A stretch of 64,000 nt of DNA from FEN-1219 sp963713355 (lineage in GTDB: Bacteria; Pseudomonadota; Gammaproteobacteria; Steroidobacterales; Rariloculaceae), in assembly GCA_963713355.1 (NCBI GenBank), contig CAVQLK010000007.1, forward strand, positions 1-64,000. Direction: 5' to 3'. This document shows positions 1 to 8,369 of this stretch, one piece after another. Made by a program: the position numbers and the translations under genes. Each line of letters opens with the position of its first letter. Position 1 is the first letter of the stretch. Under the pieces are notes generated by a model. It saw nothing but the letters and a program-made list of their open reading frames with translations. It had not been told where the DNA came from and made no database searches.

Positions 1-45
1 GGCGAAGCCGTCGAACCGCTTGGTAACCCCTCGTACCTGAATCAT
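1..45 (-). CDS. ABC transporter ATP-binding protein, N-terminal fragment cut by window edge
   Basis: Only the first 15 codons are present. On the minus strand an ATG at 45-43 opens a reading frame beginning MIQVRGVTKRFDGFA. This is the typical first beta strand of an ABC ATPase, where the aromatic residue after KRF leads into the A-loop region. A GGCGGG sequence lies about 7 nt upstream of the ATG. The rest of the gene is outside the window, so the Walker motifs cannot be seen. The call rests on the short N-terminal pattern alone. It is of some interest because the permease island 5 kb away carries no ATPase of its own. Confidence 0.5.
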   Translation of the reverse strand, partial: MIQVRGVTKRFDGFA

Positions 46-214
46 CGTGAGCCCGCCTGCCGTATCCCCCTTGGAACTGAATCAATAGTCTTGGCGACCC
101 CGGGGTTTCTTACATCGCGCGCGGAATTCGGGCTCGAGCGGAGCTTCGTAATCTTCCCCGGACTTGTCCGTAAAGTCCGCTGGGAGCCCCTAAGTCAGAC
201 GCAGATTGTCGAAC

Positions 215-476
215 ATGCCGTCGCCTCTGGTCGGCGCCTGCAGCTGGGTTCCTGTTCTGCTTGCTCGGCGGCTGGTGGGTCGCCCGCGGCGCGAGCCGTG
301 CGCATGAGCGCAACGGCGTCGTGCTCGGCGTTGCCGTCGCGGTCGTCGATCTCGCGCTGCTGATCGTCAGCGGCGCGCCGTTCGGTGTGTTGATGGTGTC
401 GTCCGTCGTGAGCCGCGTAGCAGGGGGCTATTGCGGCGGACTGATCGCAAAGCGGCGCGCCCAGCGGTCGCCGTAG
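215..476 (+). pseudogene. small membrane protein, apparently frameshifted near its start
   Basis: An ATG at 215 starts MPSPLVGA and then runs into a poor reading frame that stops soon after. From about position 237 the overlapping frame reads AGFLFCLLGGWWVARG and continues to a stop at 474-476. It includes a second hydrophobic stretch (VVLGVAVAVVDLALLIV) and a basic tail ending RRAQRSP. Joining the two frames by a one- or two-base shift gives a plausible protein of about 86 residues with two or three membrane segments. I do not recognise the family. Either the gene is broken, or there is a sequencing error, or only the part from the TTG at 261 is translated. Confidence 0.35.
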
Positions 477-582
477 TCGAATCGTTGCATTGAGCCCAGT
501 TTCGCGTCTCGCTTGCGGGGCGCGGCGGACGTTACGGTGAATCCCCGTTCACTCGCACTCCGCCTGGGCCTATAGTGAAACC

Positions 583-1155
583 ATGTCGCACGCCGCTGCA
601 GATCTACCCCGTCGCCATCGCCTCACCGTGGCCGACTACTACCGCATGGCGGAAGTGGGCATCCTTGCACCCGATGCTCCCGTCGAGCTGATCGACGGCG
701 ACATCATCGACATGGCGCCGCCCGGGAGTTTGCACGCCGCCACGGTGGATCGCCTGAACGATGCGCTCGCGCGCGCGGTAGATGACAGGGCCTCAGTCCG
801 TGTCCAGAATCCCGTGCGCTTGAGCGACCTCTCCGAGCCGCAGCCCGACCTCGCGATACTGCGGCGCCGCGAAGACTTCTACAGCGAGCACCACCCGCGG
901 TCCGCCGATGTCCTGCTCATCATCGAGGTTGCCGACACGTCGCTGCGGTTCGACCGCGACACGAAGGTGTCTCTCTACGCACTTCACGGAATCCCAGAAA
1001 TGTGGCTCGTGGACCTTCGTGGCCGGCGGCTCGTCCGCCACCGCACTCCGCAGCAGGGTTCGTACACGCTCGTCGATGAGCCTGATCTCAGCGCAGAGCT
1101 CGACGTATCCGCGCTCTCCGGAGTGGCCGTCGACCTGCGCCGCCTGTTCGGCTGA
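583..1155 (+). CDS. Uma2 family (DUF820) PD-(D/E)XK nuclease-fold protein
   Basis: This 190-residue protein has the length and layout of the Uma2/DUF820 family, a restriction-endonuclease-like fold common in cyanobacteria and soil bacteria whose substrate is generally unknown. Visible motifs in order are LTVADYYRMAEVG near residue 15, VELIDGDIIDM near 34-44, QPDLAIL near 87, and LLIIEVADTSLRFDRDTK near 110-128. In the last motif the E and the following D/K residues correspond to the nuclease-like active site. YALHGIPEMWLVD follows. The ATG at 583 lies 12 nt downstream of a TATAGT stretch, so transcription may begin close to the start codon. It stands alone between a broken membrane-protein gene and a LysR remnant. 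Such genes often move as single cassettes. Confidence 0.8.
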   Translation: MSHAAADLPRRHRLTVADYYRMAEVGILAPDAPVELIDGDIIDMAPPGSLHAATVDRLNDALARAVDDRASVRVQNPVRLSDLSEPQPDLAILRRREDFYSEHHPRSADVLLIIEVADTSLRFDRDTKVSLYALHGIPEMWLVDLRGRRLVRHRTPQQGSYTLVDEPDLSAELDVSALSGVAVDLRRLFG

Positions 1156-1179
1156 AGAACCGCCCCCGCGCAGCTCGCT

Positions 1180-1335
1180 TCATCCGTTTGCTGAAAACCG
1201 CGCTGCCAGCTTCTGTTCCCGGAACGCTTCGGTGATGTGATCGACGAAGGCGCGGGTCTTGGCGGGCAGCAGTTTCTGGCTGGTGAAGTAGAGCGAGATC
1301 GCGCCCAACGGCCAACCGTGCCTGAAAGCGTTGCG
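1180..1335 (-). pseudogene. LysR-family regulator, C-terminal remnant
   Basis: In one minus-strand frame a run of about 50 codons reads HGWPLGAISLYFTSQKLLP, then AKTRAFVDHITEAF, and ends with a stop at 1182-1180. The pattern of a short beta strand, then LPAKTRAFVDH and an amphipathic helix, is the usual C-terminus of LysR-type effector-binding domains. No helix-turn-helix or upstream part is present. The frame is closed by a stop at 1341-1339, just upstream of the recognisable part. I read this as the 3' scar of a deleted LysR gene, now sitting downstream of the 305-residue hypothetical gene. Confidence 0.5.
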
Positions 1336-1350
1336 CGGTTACTGCGGTCG

Positions 1351-2268
1351 CTATGCCGGCCGTCGAAAAGCGAACGCAACGAGCTGCGAGCCCATGCCGC
1401 TCGCGACAAACGCGAGCTTGGCATTGGCGGCGAGCTTGCGCAGCCAATCGAACGTGCCACCGTCGATGACCGGCATGTTGGATCCGCCCGGCGTCGTGGC
1501 GTCGATCATGAAACGCAGCCCGTCGTAGTAGTCGTGCGTCAGATCGCTGTGCGCGACGGGAATCTCGGGCAATGCCGCTGCGATACGCTCGGCGACGTGA
1601 CGGCGCTCGGGCGTCGCCAGTAGCTTGAGCTTGCGGTGCGGAAACGCGTAGCCGTGCGCCTCGAGTCGATCGAGCGCGCGCCAGTGCGTGCGGATGTGCT
1701 CGGTCAGCGCTTGCGTCACGAACGCATGATCTTCGCGCTCGCGCGCGGCCGACGCGAGGCAGAACATGCGAAAGTGCGCCGCGAAGCCCGGCAGATCGGG
1801 CACGGTTTGCGCGCGAGTGCAGCGGTGCGACGTCGCGAGCTTGATCTCGGCGGACGGTGTTTCGCGTAGCCGCCGCGCGCTTTCGAGCGCGAGCACGTTC
1901 GTGGGATCGGCAACGAGCTCGGTGCCGCGTGTCGTCGAGACGATCCGATTCTGGCTCGTCAGCGCGACGGTCGAGCAAGCGCCGAGCGGCGCGAGCGGCG
2001 CGAGCTCGAGAGCCTCGAATTGCAGGGCGGCCGCGAGCAGCTGCGCGTCGAGCGCGTTCAACGTGCGTTGATCGATCTCGCACGGCCGAACGAATCGATC
2101 CTGCTGCCATTGCTCGAGCAACGCCGCCGGCGTCTTGCGGGCGGCCCGTCGCTCCATGACTCCAAGCAAGAGCGACCACAACGCGGAGGACGCGAGCCCT
2201 TCGTTCAGGGCGTTGCGAACCGACTCGTCGAGCTCGGCGTCGGTCCAGTGGCGCTGATCGGAGCTCAT
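1351..2268 (-). CDS. conserved hypothetical protein (305 aa)
   Basis: A 305-residue soluble protein with no signal peptide or membrane segment. Notable stretches are LELAPLAPLGACSTVALT around residue 88, then RGTELVADPTNVLALE, and near the end HSDLTHDYYDGLRFMID followed by a glycine-rich segment. The HYYDGLRF-like pattern faintly recalls class II aminoacyl-tRNA-synthetase-like proteins such as HisZ, but the class II motifs are not convincing and I assign no function. It is last in a minus-strand run with the VOC protein and AraC regulator, 30 nt after the VOC stop, so co-transcription is likely. Its 3' end abuts the LysR remnant, which suggests rearrangement at this boundary. Confidence 0.6.
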   Translation of the reverse strand: MSSDQRHWTDAELDESVRNALNEGLASSALWSLLLGVMERRAARKTPAALLEQWQQDRFVRPCEIDQRTLNALDAQLLAAALQFEALELAPLAPLGACSTVALTSQNRIVSTTRGTELVADPTNVLALESARRLRETPSAEIKLATSHRCTRAQTVPDLPGFAAHFRMFCLASAAREREDHAFVTQALTEHIRTHWRALDRLEAHGYAFPHRKLKLLATPERRHVAERIAAALPEIPVAHSDLTHDYYDGLRFMIDATTPGGSNMPVIDGGTFDWLRKLAANAKLAFVASGMGSQLVAFAFRRPA

Positions 2269-2298
2269 GGTACCGGCGTCATCGCTCGCCGGTTCGAT

Positions 2299-2739
2299 TT
2301 AGTTCGTTGGCCCGGGTATCGCGCCCCAATCTTCCAGCGCGACGTCTGCCACGTGTTGCGAGAACGTCCACCAATGTCCGGCGTGATCTTTCGCAGTGTA
2401 CTGGCGCTCGCCGAATGGCATTACCGTGAGCGGCTCCACGATCTCGGCGCCTGCCGCAAGCGCGCGCGCAAAATGGGCAGCGACGTCGGGCACCGTGATG
2501 TGCACGTACTGGTTCGGCTTGTCGACCTGCGCTTTGAATGGGCCGCCGGCCTTTCCGAGCATGATTGCGCCTTCGTCTATCGCGAGCTGTGCATGCATGA
2601 TTGTTCCATCGCGCCTGGGCGCTCGCAGCCGCTCCCGGAATCCGAAACTGCTGCAAAGCCAATCGATAGCGGTCGCTACGTCGTCATAAATGAGGATCGG
2701 AACAACGGTGGCTGTAGGTGCTGAGCGGTTGGTGACCAT
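2299..2739 (-). CDS. VOC family protein (glyoxalase/bleomycin-resistance fold)
   Basis: A 146-residue protein with the paired beta-alpha-beta-beta-beta modules of the vicinal oxygen chelate superfamily. It begins VVPILIYDDVATAIDWL, followed by FGF, HAQLAIDEGAIML, YVHITVPDVAAHFARALAAGAEIV and QYTAKDHAGHWWTFSQHV. The PYDD/AIDWL start and GHWWTF end resemble the PhnB-like branch. Members bind a divalent metal or act as antibiotic-binding or isomerase proteins. The substrate cannot be read from sequence. It starts 15 nt after the AraC-family gene, so the pair probably forms an operon in which the regulator controls the VOC protein. Confidence 0.8.
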   Translation of the reverse strand: MVTNRSAPTATVVPILIYDDVATAIDWLCSSFGFRERLRAPRRDGTIMHAQLAIDEGAIMLGKAGGPFKAQVDKPNQYVHITVPDVAAHFARALAAGAEIVEPLTVMPFGERQYTAKDHAGHWWTFSQHVADVALEDWGAIPGPTN

Positions 2740-2754
2740 GGCGCTCTCGAGACA

Positions 2755-3591
2755 TCAGAGCGGCGTATCGTGACGAAACGCGCGCGGGGACGATTGTAAA
2801 AAATTGCCGTTGCCGGAAACCGGAAGCGCCACATGGTTTCGGCTCGATCGATGCCGCAGATAGCCGGTTGGCGAGACACCCGCGAAAGTATTGAAGTCGT
2901 GGATCAGGTGCGCCTGATCGAAATAGGCGTGCAGCGAGGCGACGTCGGACCATACGACGTCGCGGTGGTTTTCAATGGACGCCAGTACTCGCTGGAACCG
3001 TGCAACGCGCTGATACAGCTTCGGCGTCAGGCCCACTTCGCGTCGAAACAACTCGATGAATCGCCTTTGGCCGATTCCCATGCAGCCGACTAAATCCACG
3101 ATTCGCACTTCGCGAACGGACCGAAGCTCACCAAGCGCGTATCGCACCGCAGGATGGCCGGGCGCATCGGTGGCGGCGAGCCGCGCCTCCAGGTAGCGCT
3201 CGAGCACACGAAAGCGAACTGAATTGGTTGCCGCCTCCAGGATTTCCGCTCGGAGGGCGAGCGCCGATCTCCCGCAAAACTCGTCGAGCGGGACCGTTAG
3301 ATTTGCGATTTCCGAAACGGGCGTCCGGAACAATGAGCTCGCGCCGCCGGGCGCGAAGCTGACGCCGACCATACTGATTGACTGCGCCGTGTTGAGCACG
3401 CGAGGCCGTGAGCTCGCACCGGCTAGGATAGGGACGCTGCTCGATGTATCGCTCACATCGATGAACAACCCCATCTCGCCGGTTGGCAAGAGGCGTTCCT
3501 GAGAGTGCTGTTGCGGGGGCTGCTCGGATGCCCATAAGAACCGAACGTGGCGAGACAAGCGGCCGCGCGGGACGTAACGCTCAAACTTCAT
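2755..3591 (-). CDS. AraC family transcriptional regulator
   Basis: A 278-residue protein with a C-terminal AraC-type double helix-turn-helix. Residues about 160-265 contain VDLVGCMGIGQRRFIELFRREVGLTPKLY, then RFQRVLASIENH and FDQAHLIHDFNTFAGVSPTGYL, the characteristic second HTH with its conserved FAGVSPTGY. The N-terminal half begins KFERYVPRGRLSRHVRFLW, as in AraC proteins with a DUF6597-type sensor domain. Its start codon overlaps the stop of the upstream HicB-like gene by one base (TGATG), implying translational coupling. It likely regulates its own operon and the VOC gene that follows. The ligand is unknown. Confidence 0.88.
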   Translation of the reverse strand: MKFERYVPRGRLSRHVRFLWASEQPPQQHSQERLLPTGEMGLFIDVSDTSSSVPILAGASSRPRVLNTAQSISMVGVSFAPGGASSLFRTPVSEIANLTVPLDEFCGRSALALRAEILEAATNSVRFRVLERYLEARLAATDAPGHPAVRYALGELRSVREVRIVDLVGCMGIGQRRFIELFRREVGLTPKLYQRVARFQRVLASIENHRDVVWSDVASLHAYFDQAHLIHDFNTFAGVSPTGYLRHRSSRNHVALPVSGNGNFLQSSPRAFRHDTPL

Positions 3592-3776
3592 CAGCTAGTG
3601 GCCGGAGGGATCGGGCCGCCATCTTCGCGTAGGCCTTCGAGATGGAACTCGATCGCTTCGCGGATCGCTTGCTCGGTTTCGGGCACGCTCGCGCCAGTCG
3701 CCACGCAGCCCGGCAAGTCCGGAACGTACGCCGAATAATTTGAGTCAGCTTGCTCGATGACGACGGCGTAACGCAT
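3591..3776 (-). CDS. HicB-like antitoxin-family protein without a visible HicA partner
   Basis: A 61-residue protein matching the partial RNase-H-like fold of HicB-type antitoxins: MRYAVVIEQADSNYSAYVPD, then LPGCVATGASVPETEQAIREAI and EFHLEGLREDG. The YVPDLPGC and AIREAIEFHLE motifs are diagnostic of the family. Classical HicB proteins pair with a small HicA mRNA interferase, usually directly upstream. Here the upstream gene is a coiled-coil membrane protein, and no HicA-like frame was found on either side. It also lacks the C-terminal DNA-binding domain. It therefore looks like an orphan HicB. Its stop overlaps the AraC start by one base, so it belongs to that operon. Confidence 0.75.
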   Translation of the reverse strand: MRYAVVIEQADSNYSAYVPDLPGCVATGASVPETEQAIREAIEFHLEGLREDGGPIPPATS

Positions 3777-3784
3777 GGCGCCGG

Positions 3785-4027
3785 CTAGATCCAGCCGAGG
3801 CCGCGCGCCAACGCGCCGAGGTTGATGCCGGCCAGCGCGATATAGAGGAACAGCGCCCAGATCTTTGCTGCAGCGAACGAGTCGCGGAGATCGTCGAACT
3901 TGGTGTTCAGTTGACTCGCTACGGTGTCTATTCGGTCACGCAGACCACGAACGTCGGCCTTGATGTCCGACACGTTGGTCAAGAGGTGCGTCACGTCGGA
4001 TTCCAAACGCGCGATGCGTGCTTCCAT
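3785..4027 (-). CDS. small coiled-coil protein with C-terminal membrane anchor
   Basis: The preferred start is the ATG at 4027-4025, preceded by GGAGAG at a 4-nt spacing, giving 80 residues. A start at 4060 would add 11 poorly supported residues. The protein begins MEARIARLESDVTHLLTNV, followed by heptad-like repeats of a coiled coil to about residue 55, then a hydrophobic segment (AKIWALFLYIALAGINLGALA) forming one membrane helix. This is the general layout of small XhlA/DUF1640-like proteins, but I cannot assign a family with certainty. It is first in the minus-strand run leading to the HicB-like and AraC genes, 8 nt upstream of the former. Confidence 0.6.
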   Translation of the reverse strand: MEARIARLESDVTHLLTNVSDIKADVRGLRDRIDTVASQLNTKFDDLRDSFAAAKIWALFLYIALAGINLGALARGLGWI

Positions 4028-4307
4028 GGAGCTCTCCGCGGCTATCGGTCCTGCGGCCATTGTACTTCCTGGTCTCGGGAGGCGCTCTGTGGCGCGGAAC
4101 CATTACAGCCAAGTCGAACCCTGCGGAGAACGTCCGTTTCTCGCCGGAATTTCGAGAAATGAGCACGTATTAGAGCAGCGCGGGGGCTGCGTTCGAACTC
4201 GCCGTGGAGCGGGGCGCGGCGGCGTGCGCTCGCGGTTTGCCTGCCCAGTAACCAAGATCCCGGACGGCCACTCCTAGATCTGAACGCAAGATTCCCAGGA
4301 GACTTTC

Positions 4308-5228
4308 GTGCCCGCTGATACCACCCTCCGTGCATCTCTCTCAGGACGCATGACGCGTAGACACTTTGCCCGGCTGACAGGCGGTTTGATCCTGACGGGC
4401 TGCGCCCGTCGGCAGGTCGACTCTCGCCGCGGGCCGGCGCTCTGGATTGCCGAAAGAAACAACACCCGCGCTTACATGTTCGGGCAGATGCCCGTACTTT
4501 CCGACACTGTCTGGTTGACGCCTGAAATTGAAGCTGCCTTCGACGGCAGCGATCTGGTCTGGTTGGAGAACCTGGATAATTCGCAAATAACTCCCGAAGT
4601 GATGAACGCAGTTGGTGAGCTCCAAAAGCAACTGCTTCCGCCAGCAGATTTTTCGGTGCTCTCCGTGCTCGATGCGCCGCATAGGCAGCGATTGCTGTCG
4701 GTGTTGGACGCCGAAGGTGTCAGTCCGGAAAGCCTGAACGGCCGTCCAATCCCCTTCGCGCGACAACTGGTGAGCTCTATCCAGGACAGGGAATCGGGAG
4801 CCGATTTCACGAAAATTCCGGAAGCGGTCTTCCGCGCGCGCGCGAAAGCTGCCGGGAAGCCGATCTTTACTGAATGGCGAGACCTGCTCGAGCTCGTGCG
4901 CTTTGCTTCCGACTTGCCCGAAGTCCAAAAACAACTCGTGATGATGGCGCTCGATGATCTGGACAGGGATTATCCGGCCGAGCTCGCCTCCTGGTTGAGC
5001 GGAGAACTGGATATTCAAATCAGGACCGCGGAGGCACGGGCACTGCGCTATCCGGATCTATATTTGCATGTCAACACACTTCGCAATCAGGCCATGGCAC
5101 GACGCGTTATAGACGCCATGAATGACTACCGACAGCTATTCATCTGTTTGGGAATCGGCCACTTCGTAGGGCCGCACAGCGTTCCCGCCTTGCTCAGGCA
5201 AGAGGGGCTGGATGTGCGAAGGGTCTAA
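4308..5228 (+). CDS. TraB/GumN family lipoprotein with twin-arginine leader
   Basis: A 306-residue TraB/GumN (PF01963-type) protein. The GTG start at 4308 is supported by AGGAG six nt upstream. The leader contains a twin-arginine pattern (MTRRHFARLTGGLILTGC) whose LTGC end is a lipobox, so the mature protein is probably a lipoprotein anchored through the Cys at about residue 32. Family features are LWIAERNNTRAYMFGQMP with its start-strand pattern, the acidic VWLENLDNSQ segment, and the C-terminal LFICLGIGHFVGPHSV with G-H dyad followed by LLRQEGLDVRRV. Family members are thought to be related to Tiki-type metal-dependent peptidases; activity here is not shown. It is a single-gene unit facing the permease island. 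Confidence 0.8.
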   Translation: MPADTTLRASLSGRMTRRHFARLTGGLILTGCARRQVDSRRGPALWIAERNNTRAYMFGQMPVLSDTVWLTPEIEAAFDGSDLVWLENLDNSQITPEVMNAVGELQKQLLPPADFSVLSVLDAPHRQRLLSVLDAEGVSPESLNGRPIPFARQLVSSIQDRESGADFTKIPEAVFRARAKAAGKPIFTEWRDLLELVRFASDLPEVQKQLVMMALDDLDRDYPAELASWLSGELDIQIRTAEARALRYPDLYLHVNTLRNQAMARRVIDAMNDYRQLFICLGIGHFVGPHSVPALLRQEGLDVRRV

Positions 5229-5240
5229 GCCGCTCGATAC

Positions 5241-5659
5241 CTAGTCCGCCCGCAATGCCTCCGCCGGATTCACGCGCGTCGCGCGGCGCACCGGCAGCCA
5301 CACCGCGAGCGCCACGGCCATCGTCACCGTGAGCAGCGCGGCTCCATACGCGATCGGATCGGCCGCGGAGACGCCGTAGAGCTGCGCGCGAAGCGAGAAC
5401 GCGGCGACTGCGGCGCCCGCGAGCCCGATCAACAACCCCGCCGCGAGCAGCCGAGCGACTTCTCCGGTCACCAATCTCGCGACCGCCCGAGGGCTCGCGC
5501 CGAGCGCCTGACGAACGCCGAGCTCGCGCCGCCGCACGGCCACGCCAGCCGCCGGTCCAGCTCCGTCATCGTTGCCCGGACTTGCGGCGCCAGCAGGCCG
5601 GGCGGGACCGTGGCGCGGACCACGAACGCCATCGGGTTGCGCGGCGCCTGCCGCACCGG
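5241..5659 (-). pseudogene. ADOP-type permease, C-terminal remnant with internal 142-bp deletion
   Basis: This stretch is nearly identical to the 3' end of the intact permease at 15013-17481. It starts in PVRQAPRNPMAFVVRATV, runs to DRRLAW, and then jumps directly to AVRRRELGVRQALGASPRAV and on to EALRAD and the stop. The jump falls exactly at an 8-bp repeat, CCACGCCA. In the intact copy this repeat occurs at 15312 and 15454, so 142 bp were lost between the repeats and the reading frame shifted. Homology ends at about 5659, just before the end of the neighbouring permease gene. It encodes no complete domain and is a non-functional relic. Confidence 0.8.
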
Positions 5660-5672
5660 CTGCCGCGTCAGG

Positions 5673-8348
5673 CTAGCCATCGGCGCGCAATGCCACGTTC
5701 GGGTCGATGCGGGCAGCGCGCCGCGCCGGCAGATAGGTTGCGAGCGCCGCGATGCCGGCGAGAAGCGCCGAGACGGCCACGTACGTCAGCGGGTCGATCG
5801 GTTGTACACCGAATAGATAGCTGGCCATCACTCGTGTCACCACGACCGCGAGGCCGATGCCGAGCACGATGCCGACGGCCGTGAGCTTGAGGCCGTGACG
5901 TAGGAACAATTTTCGTACGTCGCCGGCTCGCGCGCCGAGCGCAATGCGAATCCCAATCTCGCGCGTGCGTTGCGCGGCGACGTACGAGATCACGCCATAG
6001 ATGCCGGCCACGCCGAGCAGCAGCGCCACGCTCGCGGCGATTCCGAGCATTACTAGAGTGAACGAAGTCTGCGCCATCGACGCATCTTGGATTTCCTGGA
6101 GCGTTTGAATCGATGAGAGCGGGAGGTCCGGGTTCACGTCCCAGACGGCTTGCTCGAGCTCGCGCATGAAACCCGGAGTGGCGACGCGATCCGACCGCAC
6201 GGCGTAGGCCATCGCGCGCCATCGGTAGACTTCGTTCCGCATCGCCCAGTACACGATCGCGGTCGGCGGCCGATTCAGTCCGTCGTCGCGCTCGTCGCCG
6301 CTGACGCCCACGATCTCGCTCCACGTTTCGTTGCCGCAGCACCGTACGCGCTTGCCAATCGCCTCCGACGGTACCTGCCATAGCTCACGCGCCAGCGATT
6401 CGGAGATCACGACGGCGCGCCGCTGCTCGAGGATGTCGCTCCACGCGACTCCCCGCCCCGAGACCATGGGATTACCCATGGTCTCGAAGTACCCGGGCCC
6501 GACGCTCTTGAAGCGCCGCTGTGGACCCTCGAGTCCCAGGTCAGGCAGTCCCTCGGCAGTGAGGTAGTTGCCATTGTCCTCGCCGTCCATCGTGATCGAC
6601 GAAGAGAGCCCGACGGAGACGACGCCGGGCACTTGCTCGAGTCGTTCCGCGATGCTCTGGTGCGTGCGCGCCGCTTGCTCGTCGTCGCCGATGAGGCTTT
6701 CGGGAATCGGCACGAGGAAGGTCTGCACCTGCTCGGGCCGAGTGAAGCCGGGATGCACGTCCAACATAGCGACGAGCGTGCGCGTCATCAGACCCGAGAC
6801 GATCAGCAACGTGAGCGCCAACGCGACTTGGCCGACGACCACTGCGTTGCGAGCGCGGTTGCGTTCCGGTGCATCGCCGGCCGAGCGGCTGCCGCTTTTC
6901 AGCATCGCGACGCTGGGGCTTCCATAGCGCGCGACGGCGAACAGTCCGAACAGCACGCCGCTCGAGATCGAGACCGCCGCTGCGAACAGCAGCACTGTTG
7001 GATCGATGCCGACGGCATCGAGGCGCGGGAGCTGCGCCGGGCCGACGGCATGCAGCAGCGCGATCGCGGCGCCGGCGAGCCCAACGCCGAGCGCGCCGCC
7101 CACGAGGCCAAGCACTACGCTTTCCGCGAGCAGCGTGCGCGCGAGGCGGCCCCGGCTCGCTCCGAGCGCCGCCCGTGTCGCGAGCTCCTGGTGTCGAGCC
7201 TCCGCACGCACTAGAAACAGATTTGCCACGTTGCCGCAGGCGATGAGCAGCACCACGGCGACGGCCGCGAGCAGAATCCAGAGCACGCCGGCAACGTTGC
7301 CCGTTACGTCGTCCGCCAACGGCCGCACGTTCGGCCGCAGCTCGAGCCCCGCGAAGAACGGCGGCAGCAGCGAGATCCCGTGCGCGATCTCGGCGTTTGC
7401 TTGCTCCAGCGAGACGCCGGGCTTGAGACGCGCGAGCGCACTGAACCCGAAGCTGATCCAGCGCGGCGCGCTCGGGTCGAGCGGCATCGGCAACAGCACG
7501 GCGGGCCGCGTGCTCAAGAAGTTGAAAGACGAGGGCAGCACGCCGACGACCTCGGTCGGCGTGCCGTCGATCGTGATTTCCCGCCCGACGATGTCCTCTG
7601 CGCCGCCGAACCGGCGCTGCCAATAGCTCGCGGTTAGTACGGCCCGCGGTGGGCTACCGGGCACGTCGTCTTCGGCGCTGAAGAGCCGCCCGAGCTGCGG
7701 TTGCGTACGCAGCATCGACAGCGTCGGCGAGTTCAGAATCAGCGCCTCGACACGCTCCGGCATCTCGCCGCCGCCGGTGATCGACACAGAGGTCGCATCC
7801 CAGGCGCCGATGTCCTCGAACGCCTGGTTGTTCTCGCGATACGTCAGATAGGTGGCGGGACCCTGAGTCGTCTCGCCGAAATTTCCGTAGTGGCGCAGGC
7901 TCACGAGCGCTTGCGGCTCGGGAAATGGCAGTGGCTTCAGCAGCACGCCGTAGACCAGGCTGAAGATCGCCGTAGTCGCGCCGATCCCGAGCGCGAGAAT
8001 CAGGACGGCCGTGGCCCCGAAGCCCGGTTGCTTTCCGAACGCGCGCGCGGCGTAGCGGAGGTCCTGCCGCAGATCCTCGAGTAGATGCCCCGTCGAGACG
8101 CCGGCCGTGACGGCGGTCGACGCGTGCGCTTGTTTGAGCGCGGCGATGCGCTGCGCGAGCGCGTTGCCGGCGCGGAACTCGGCGAGCGCCAAGCGCGTCG
8201 CCTCGTCCGGCGATGCGCCCGCCGACGTCGCATCGCGATAGCGCCCCTCGAGGTGCTGCGCGATCTCGTCGACGATGTCGGCCTCGCGCTCCGGCTTCAA
8301 GCGAAGCTGGGTGAGCCGCGCGCGGACCTCGCTGTGCCAGTCATGCAT
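5673..8348 (-). CDS. ADOP-type orphan permease A (MacB/FtsX-like, 891 aa)
   Basis: A large permease with two MacB-periplasmic-core/FtsX modules in one chain, as in acidobacterial duplicated orphan permeases. The start chosen is ATG 8348 (MHDWHSEVRARL), preceded by GGAGGAG with a 6-nt gap. Residues 1-90 form the cytoplasmic prefix domain (EADIVDEIAQHLEGRY). Module 1 starts with the helix LILALGIGATTAIFSL near 115 and ends in the FtsX helices around VVLLIACGNVANLFLVR. Module 2 ends with ISYVAAQRTREIGIRIALGA and the conserved YLPARRAARIDP tail. No ATP-binding domain is present. It lies 21 nt downstream of permease B and closely resembles its N-terminus, so the two look like a tandem duplication controlled by the PadR upstream. 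The substrate is unknown. Confidence 0.85.
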   Translation of the reverse strand: MHDWHSEVRARLTQLRLKPEREADIVDEIAQHLEGRYRDATSAGASPDEATRLALAEFRAGNALAQRIAALKQAHASTAVTAGVSTGHLLEDLRQDLRYAARAFGKQPGFGATAVLILALGIGATTAIFSLVYGVLLKPLPFPEPQALVSLRHYGNFGETTQGPATYLTYRENNQAFEDIGAWDATSVSITGGGEMPERVEALILNSPTLSMLRTQPQLGRLFSAEDDVPGSPPRAVLTASYWQRRFGGAEDIVGREITIDGTPTEVVGVLPSSFNFLSTRPAVLLPMPLDPSAPRWISFGFSALARLKPGVSLEQANAEIAHGISLLPPFFAGLELRPNVRPLADDVTGNVAGVLWILLAAVAVVLLIACGNVANLFLVRAEARHQELATRAALGASRGRLARTLLAESVVLGLVGGALGVGLAGAAIALLHAVGPAQLPRLDAVGIDPTVLLFAAAVSISSGVLFGLFAVARYGSPSVAMLKSGSRSAGDAPERNRARNAVVVGQVALALTLLIVSGLMTRTLVAMLDVHPGFTRPEQVQTFLVPIPESLIGDDEQAARTHQSIAERLEQVPGVVSVGLSSSITMDGEDNGNYLTAEGLPDLGLEGPQRRFKSVGPGYFETMGNPMVSGRGVAWSDILEQRRAVVISESLARELWQVPSEAIGKRVRCCGNETWSEIVGVSGDERDDGLNRPPTAIVYWAMRNEVYRWRAMAYAVRSDRVATPGFMRELEQAVWDVNPDLPLSSIQTLQEIQDASMAQTSFTLVMLGIAASVALLLGVAGIYGVISYVAAQRTREIGIRIALGARAGDVRKLFLRHGLKLTAVGIVLGIGLAVVVTRVMASYLFGVQPIDPLTYVAVSALLAGIAALATYLPARRAARIDPNVALRADG

Positions 8349-8369
8349 GGTGGGCTCCTCCGCCATCCA

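Noticed and set aside
1088..2179. Minus-strand open frame of 363 codons
   Set aside because: It overlaps the better supported 305-residue gene in another frame and is arginine/alanine-rich without motifs.
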